From an uncultured Ruminococcus sp. (GTDB taxonomy: Bacteria > Bacillota > Clostridia > Oscillospirales > Acutalibacteraceae): 64,000 nucleotides of DNA. The position numbers and the translations under genes are program-made. Positions 60,494-64,000 of the stretch are shown in pieces. Within the stretch, counting starts at the first letter, position 1. The number at the start of each line of letters is the position of its first letter. Where the stretch lies: NCBI GenBank assembly GCA_902785355.1, contig CACZYF010000013.1, forward strand, positions 1 to 64,000, read 5' to 3'. Below the pieces are notes generated by a model. The model was not told the origin of the DNA and did not search any database. It worked only from the letters and a program-made list of their open reading frames with translations.

Positions 60494-61606
60494 TTAAACG
60501 ATGGAACGCTTAGCGATGTACATGGGATAGTTTTGGGTGCCCTGGATCTTCGAGCCGCGGGAGACGTTGACGTCCTTGTCGACGACCAGATTGGTCAGCT
60601 GGGCTTTGTCGCCGATCACACAATCCTGCATGATGATGCAGTTCTTGATGACGGCGTCATGACCGATATATACACCCTTGGAGATGATCGAGTTCTCAAC
60701 GATACCGTTGATGACGCAGCCCTGAGCGATCAGCGAATCCTTGACGTTGCTGTTGAGTCCGTAGCGGGAGGGAGCGTCGTCGCGCACCTTGGTATAGATG
60801 GGGCGCTTGGAGTTGAAGAGCGCGTAGCGGGTATCTCTGTCCATGATCTTCATATTCGCGTCGTAGTACTCCTTGACGGAGCCGATGATCTCGCAGTAGC
60901 CGTCGAACTCATAGGCGTAGACTCTGTGCCGGTCGAGCGACTTCTGCAGCACGTCGCGGACGAAGCTGTATTTCGACTCGGACATCGCCTGACGAACCAG
61001 CGCCATCAGCACGGTCTTCTTCATCAGCATGATTCCGATATCGAGGTTACATATGCTGTTGTCGACGGGGGAAGCCATGATTTTGGTGACCTTGCCGTCG
61101 TCGTCTACGTCGAGGATGCAGCGGAAGTCATCGGTGATCTCGGTGACAGCGCGCTTGGTATATACGAAGGTGATATCGCTGTGATTCTTCTCAGCGAAGC
61201 GGAACAGCTTGTTGTAATCCATGTTATGGACACAGTCGGACGGTGCGATCAGGACATATTCCTCGTCGCCGTGTTCGATATAACCGTGCAGGTTAAAGAT
61301 GGTCTCGACTAAGGTCGCGAAGCTGTGCTCGCCGTAAGGCGGCAGAATACTCAGACCGCTTCTGCGGCGGGCGAGATCCCACGCCGAGCCGGAGCCGACG
61401 TGATCCATCAGGGACATAAAGTTGGATTTCGCGACGATACCGACGTTGTTGATACCGGAGTTGGACATGTTGGACAGCGGGAAGTCGATCATGCGGTACT
61501 TGCCGCCGAAGGGCACGCTGCCGGTGGAACGGTAAGCAGTCAGCTCGGGCAGATGCTTCTCGTTGGTGTTCGCGAAGATAAGACCTAATATTTTATTGGT
61601 TGCCAT
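60494..61606 (-). CDS. glgD: GlgD, regulatory subunit of ADP-glucose pyrophosphorylase
   Basis: 370 residues. It keeps the fold of GlgC ([20 protein letters not shown], left-handed beta-helix at the C-terminus) but has lost the nucleotide loop GGGxGxRL, reading LIFANTNEKHLPEL instead. Typical of Firmicutes GlgC/GlgD heteromers in which GlgD modulates GlgC. Starts 2 bp after glgC ends. Confidence 0.95.
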   Translation of the reverse strand: MATNKILGLIFANTNEKHLPELTAYRSTGSVPFGGKYRMIDFPLSNMSNSGINNVGIVAKSNFMSLMDHVGSGSAWDLARRRSGLSILPPYGEHSFATLVETIFNLHGYIEHGDEEYVLIAPSDCVHNMDYNKLFRFAEKNHSDITFVYTKRAVTEITDDFRCILDVDDDGKVTKIMASPVDNSICNLDIGIMLMKKTVLMALVRQAMSESKYSFVRDVLQKSLDRHRVYAYEFDGYCEIIGSVKEYYDANMKIMDRDTRYALFNSKRPIYTKVRDDAPSRYGLNSNVKDSLIAQGCVINGIVENSIISKGVYIGHDAVIKNCIIMQDCVIGDKAQLTNLVVDKDVNVSRGSKIQGTQNYPMYIAKRSIV

Positions 61607-61608
61607 GC

Positions 61609-62805
61609 TTACACCTCCATATCCTTATCGATCATCGCCTTGCAGGGTACGACGACGCCTGCGCCGATCTTGAGGTTATCGCCTACGACGGTAACGCCCC
61701 AGTCATCACGGTTTTCCACCTCAGTGGGAGCCGCGCCGACCTTTGCGCCCGCGCCGATGACGGTATTCTCGGCAACAATTGAGAATTCTACGTGAGCACC
61801 ATCCTCAATCACAACGCCGGGGAAGAGGATGGATGAGTTGATCACGGCGTCTTTGCCGATGATAACGCCCGGGAACACGATGGAAAACTCCAGCTTGCCG
61901 TCGATGTTGCAGCCGTCGGATACCATTGAGTTCTGAATCTCGCCGGTAGGTCCGACATGGTGCGGAGGCATCATGGGATTGCGGGAGTAGATGTTCTTGA
62001 GGTCGAGGGTTACCTTGGGATCGAGCAGATCCATGTTCGCTTCCCACAGGGAGTCGATGGTGCCGACATCCTTCCAGTAGCCCTCGAAGGGATAAGCAAC
62101 CATCTTCTCACCGGAGTTCAGCATCAGGGGCAGTACGTCCTTACCGAAGTCATTGTGAGACTCGGGATTCTGCGCGTCCTTGATCAGATACTCTCTGACG
62201 GTCTTCCATGTAAAGACATAGATGCCCATGGAAGCGTTGGTGCTCTTGGGGTGAGCGGGCTTCTCTTCAAATTCGTAGATAGTGTTGTCGTCGTTGGTGT
62301 TCAGGATGCCGAAGCGCGACGCTTCCTCCATCGGTACGTCCATAGCGGCGATGGTACAGGCAGCGTTGTGTTCTTTATGGAACTCAAGCATCTTGGCGTA
62401 GTCCATCTTATAGATGTGGTCGCCGGAGAGAACGACGATGTAGTCGGGGTCGTAGCGGTCGACAAAGCCGATGTTCTGGTAGATCGCGTTAGCGGTGCCG
62501 GAGTACCAGTCGGAGCCTTCCTTGGATTCATAAGGCTGCAGACAGGTGACGCCGCTGTGGATGCCGTCCAGGTCCCACGGCTGACCGTTGCCGACGTATT
62601 CGTTGAGTTCGAGCGGCTGGTACTGCGTCAGTACGCCGACTGCCTCAATGCCGGAGTTGATACAGTTCGACAGCGGAAAGTCGATGATCCTGTACTTGCC
62701 TCCGAACGGTACGGCAGGCTTGGCGATCTTCTTGGTCAGCACGCCGAGGCGCGAGCCCTGACCGCCGGCAAGCAGCATAGCCACTACTTCTTTTTTAGGT
62801 ATCAT
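61609..62805 (-). CDS. glgC: Glucose-1-phosphate adenylyltransferase
   Basis: 398 residues: [48 protein letters not shown], and [13 protein letters not shown]. Makes ADP-glucose from ATP and glucose-1-phosphate, the committed step of glycogen synthesis. Start ATG 62805 is fixed by TTGGAGGAT; the upstream in-frame TTG overlaps that site. Confidence 0.97.
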   Translation of the reverse strand: MIPKKEVVAMLLAGGQGSRLGVLTKKIAKPAVPFGGKYRIIDFPLSNCINSGIEAVGVLTQYQPLELNEYVGNGQPWDLDGIHSGVTCLQPYESKEGSDWYSGTANAIYQNIGFVDRYDPDYIVVLSGDHIYKMDYAKMLEFHKEHNAACTIAAMDVPMEEASRFGILNTNDDNTIYEFEEKPAHPKSTNASMGIYVFTWKTVREYLIKDAQNPESHNDFGKDVLPLMLNSGEKMVAYPFEGYWKDVGTIDSLWEANMDLLDPKVTLDLKNIYSRNPMMPPHHVGPTGEIQNSMVSDGCNIDGKLEFSIVFPGVIIGKDAVINSSILFPGVVIEDGAHVEFSIVAENTVIGAGAKVGAAPTEVENRDDWGVTVVGDNLKIGAGVVVPCKAMIDKDMEV

Positions 62806-62867
62806 GTTATCCTCCAATATGTTATGCCGAGCTCCGGGAGGAACCGGAGCTCAGCGGATTTATATAT

Positions 62868-62880
62868 TTCTGACAGAGAA
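62868..62880. repeat. TTCT-N5-AGAA palindrome (after glgB)
   Basis: Exact match ending one base before the glgB stop codon on the opposite side, in the glgB-glgC spacer. Confidence 0.5.
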
Positions 62881-64000
62881 TTATTTCTCTTCCTTCTTTA
62901 CAGCCTTCTTGGCAGCGGGCTTTTTAGTGGCAACCTTTTTCGCGGGAGCCTTCTTCGCGGGCTTCTCATCCTTCTTAGCGTCCGCGTCCTTCGCGGCCTT
63001 CTTTGCGGCGCGGGTAGCGGCAGCCTTCTTCGCGGCCTCCTTACGCTTTGCGGCTTTCTCTTCCGCTGCGATCTCCTTCGGGCTCTTCTCCCTGCTGACG
63101 CACTTGAGGTACAGAGCGCTCATCGGAGGCAGGTTGAGATAGATGGACTGGTCGAAGCCGTGCATCTCTTCATCGACGGTGTGGATATCGGTACCGTTTG
63201 TCTTACCGGTGCCGCCCCACTGTTCGTCGTCGGAGTTGAATACCTCGGCGTAGGTACCCCACTCGGGAACGCCGATACCGTAGTTCTCACGATACATGGG
63301 CTGGAAGTTGCAGACGACGATGATATTGTTGCCTTCCTTATCGATGCGGCGGAACGCGATAACGCTCTGCTGATAATCGTCGTGATGGATCCAGTTGAAG
63401 CCTTCCCATGTGAAGTCGACCTGATACATGCAGGTGTTCTCTTTATAGAAATTGTTGAGCGCGCGGAAGAAGTCGTTGAGCTTCTTGTGCTTTTCGAAGC
63501 CGAGCAGACCCCACTGCAGCTCTTCGGTGCTGTTCCACTCGTCGAACTGGCCGATCTCAGCGCCCATGAAGGTGAGCTTCTTGCCGGGATGAGCCATCAT
63601 GTAGGACATGAATACGCGAACACCCGCGAACTTCATATCATAATCGCCGGGCATCTTATTGATCAGCGAGCCCTTGCCGTAGACGACCTCGTCGTGAGAG
63701 ATCGGGAGCAGGAAGTTCTCGGAGAACGCATACAGGAACGAGAAGGTGATGCTGTTGTGGTGATAGGGTCTCCACAGCGGGTCAAGGGACATGTAGGACA
63801 GCATATCGTTCATCCAACCCATGTTCCACTTGTAGTCAAAGCCCAGACCGCCGTCGGATACGGGACGGGAGACCATCGGCCAGGAGGTGGACTCCTCGGC
63901 GATCATCATAACGGTCGGATGATGCAGGTGAACGGCTGTGTTCAGTCTCTGGATGAACTCGACAGCCTCGAGATGCTCGTGACCGCCGTACTTGTTGGCG
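62881..64000 (-). CDS. glgB: 1,4-alpha-glucan branching enzyme, C-terminal part (5' end outside window)
   Basis: About 373 residues visible; the frame stays open to the window edge. Conserved: [19 protein letters not shown], catalytic Glu in [40 protein letters not shown] and [11 protein letters not shown]. Introduces alpha-1,6 branches. After the beta-sandwich end ([15 protein letters not shown]) comes a tail of about 70 residues made almost only of Lys and Ala ([20 protein letters not shown]), resembling histone-H1-like tails and absent from typical GlgB. Confidence 0.95.
   Translation of the reverse strand, partial: ANKYGGHEHLEAVEFIQRLNTAVHLHHPTVMMIAEESTSWPMVSRPVSDGGLGFDYKWNMGWMNDMLSYMSLDPLWRPYHHNSITFSFLYAFSENFLLPISHDEVVYGKGSLINKMPGDYDMKFAGVRVFMSYMMAHPGKKLTFMGAEIGQFDEWNSTEELQWGLLGFEKHKKLNDFFRALNNFYKENTCMYQVDFTWEGFNWIHHDDYQQSVIAFRRIDKEGNNIIVVCNFQPMYRENYGIGVPEWGTYAEVFNSDDEQWGGTGKTNGTDIHTVDEEMHGFDQSIYLNLPPMSALYLKCVSREKSPKEIAAEEKAAKRKEAAKKAAATRAAKKAAKDADAKKDEKPAKKAPAKKVATKKPAAKKAVKKEEK

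Overview
The window looks like a chromosomal segment of a spore-forming, strictly anaerobic Clostridium-class Firmicute, most likely an Oscillospiraceae/Ruminococcus-type gut bacterium. The reasons are sporulation genes (yabP, yabQ, a CotF-family coat protein), [FeFe]-hydrogenase maturases (hydG, hydF), only oxygen-sensitive class III ribonucleotide reductases, a GlgC/GlgD glycogen pair, a wall-polymer export cluster, and Firmicutes stress regulation (CtsR/McsA/McsB/ClpC, CIRCE-controlled groESL). Coding DNA is a little over half GC, while promoters are AT-rich and often near-consensus sigma-A (TTGACA-17-TATAAT). I found no rRNA, tRNA, CRISPR array, complete insertion sequence or integrase.

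Layout. 0.2-1.8 kb: orphan phage-type lysis cassette (XhlA-like protein, holin, GH25 endolysin) behind an intrinsic terminator. 2-4.3 kb: corA, a zinc-ribbon membrane protein, an ArsC/Spx-like protein and a 45-residue Cys/Gly-rich micro-protein. 4.5-6.9 kb: polar amino-acid ABC transporter. 7-11.7 kb: ctsR-mcsA-mcsB-clpC with CtsR boxes. 11.7-17 kb (minus): wall-polymer operon tagG-tagH-licD-tarI-tarJ. 17.1-21.5 kb: potABCD. 21.6-23.6 kb (minus): HprK-like kinase and an sdpR/sdpI pair. 23.6-26.6 kb: first nrdD-nrdG set. 27.8-31.4 kb: hydrogenase maturation genes behind a structured, terminator-ending leader. 31.4-34.7 kb: nrdR, then rqcP-yabP-yabQ-divIC-yabR-hpf. 34.8-37.2 kb: RNA methyltransferase and an orphan substrate-binding protein. 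37.3-39.9 kb: groESL and two small coat-type genes. 40-43.3 kb (minus): second nrdD-nrdG set with NrdR boxes. 43.4-45.9 kb (minus): putP and a TetR regulator. 45.9-53.9 kb: alr, polA, ywlE-rimI-tsaD-transglutaminase lipoprotein, ruvX, DUF896. 53.9-58.2 kb (minus): O-antigen-ligase-like protein, His-rich metal P-type ATPase and its ArsR repressor. 58.2-58.9 kb: HAD phosphatase. 59-64 kb (minus): glgB(partial)-glgC-glgD-glgA.

Connections. Protein arginine phosphorylation is represented at both ends: the kinase McsB with its partners, and a YwlE-type arginine phosphatase 40 kb away. Anaerobic dNTP synthesis is duplicated (two nrdD/nrdG sets), and nrdR lies between them with matching boxes at all three promoters.

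The least explained signals are at DNA/RNA level. A 13-bp AT-rich palindrome TTCT-N5-AGAA occurs 17 times by my count, in coding and non-coding DNA and in different reading frames, clustered in polA and the metal ATPase gene. The hydrogenase-maturation operon has a leader with a closing stem, an internal hairpin and an intrinsic terminator that I cannot match to a known riboswitch class. A 99-bp dispersed repeat encodes a 14-codon mini-ORF on its reverse strand and carries a 52-bp internal duplication in one copy.
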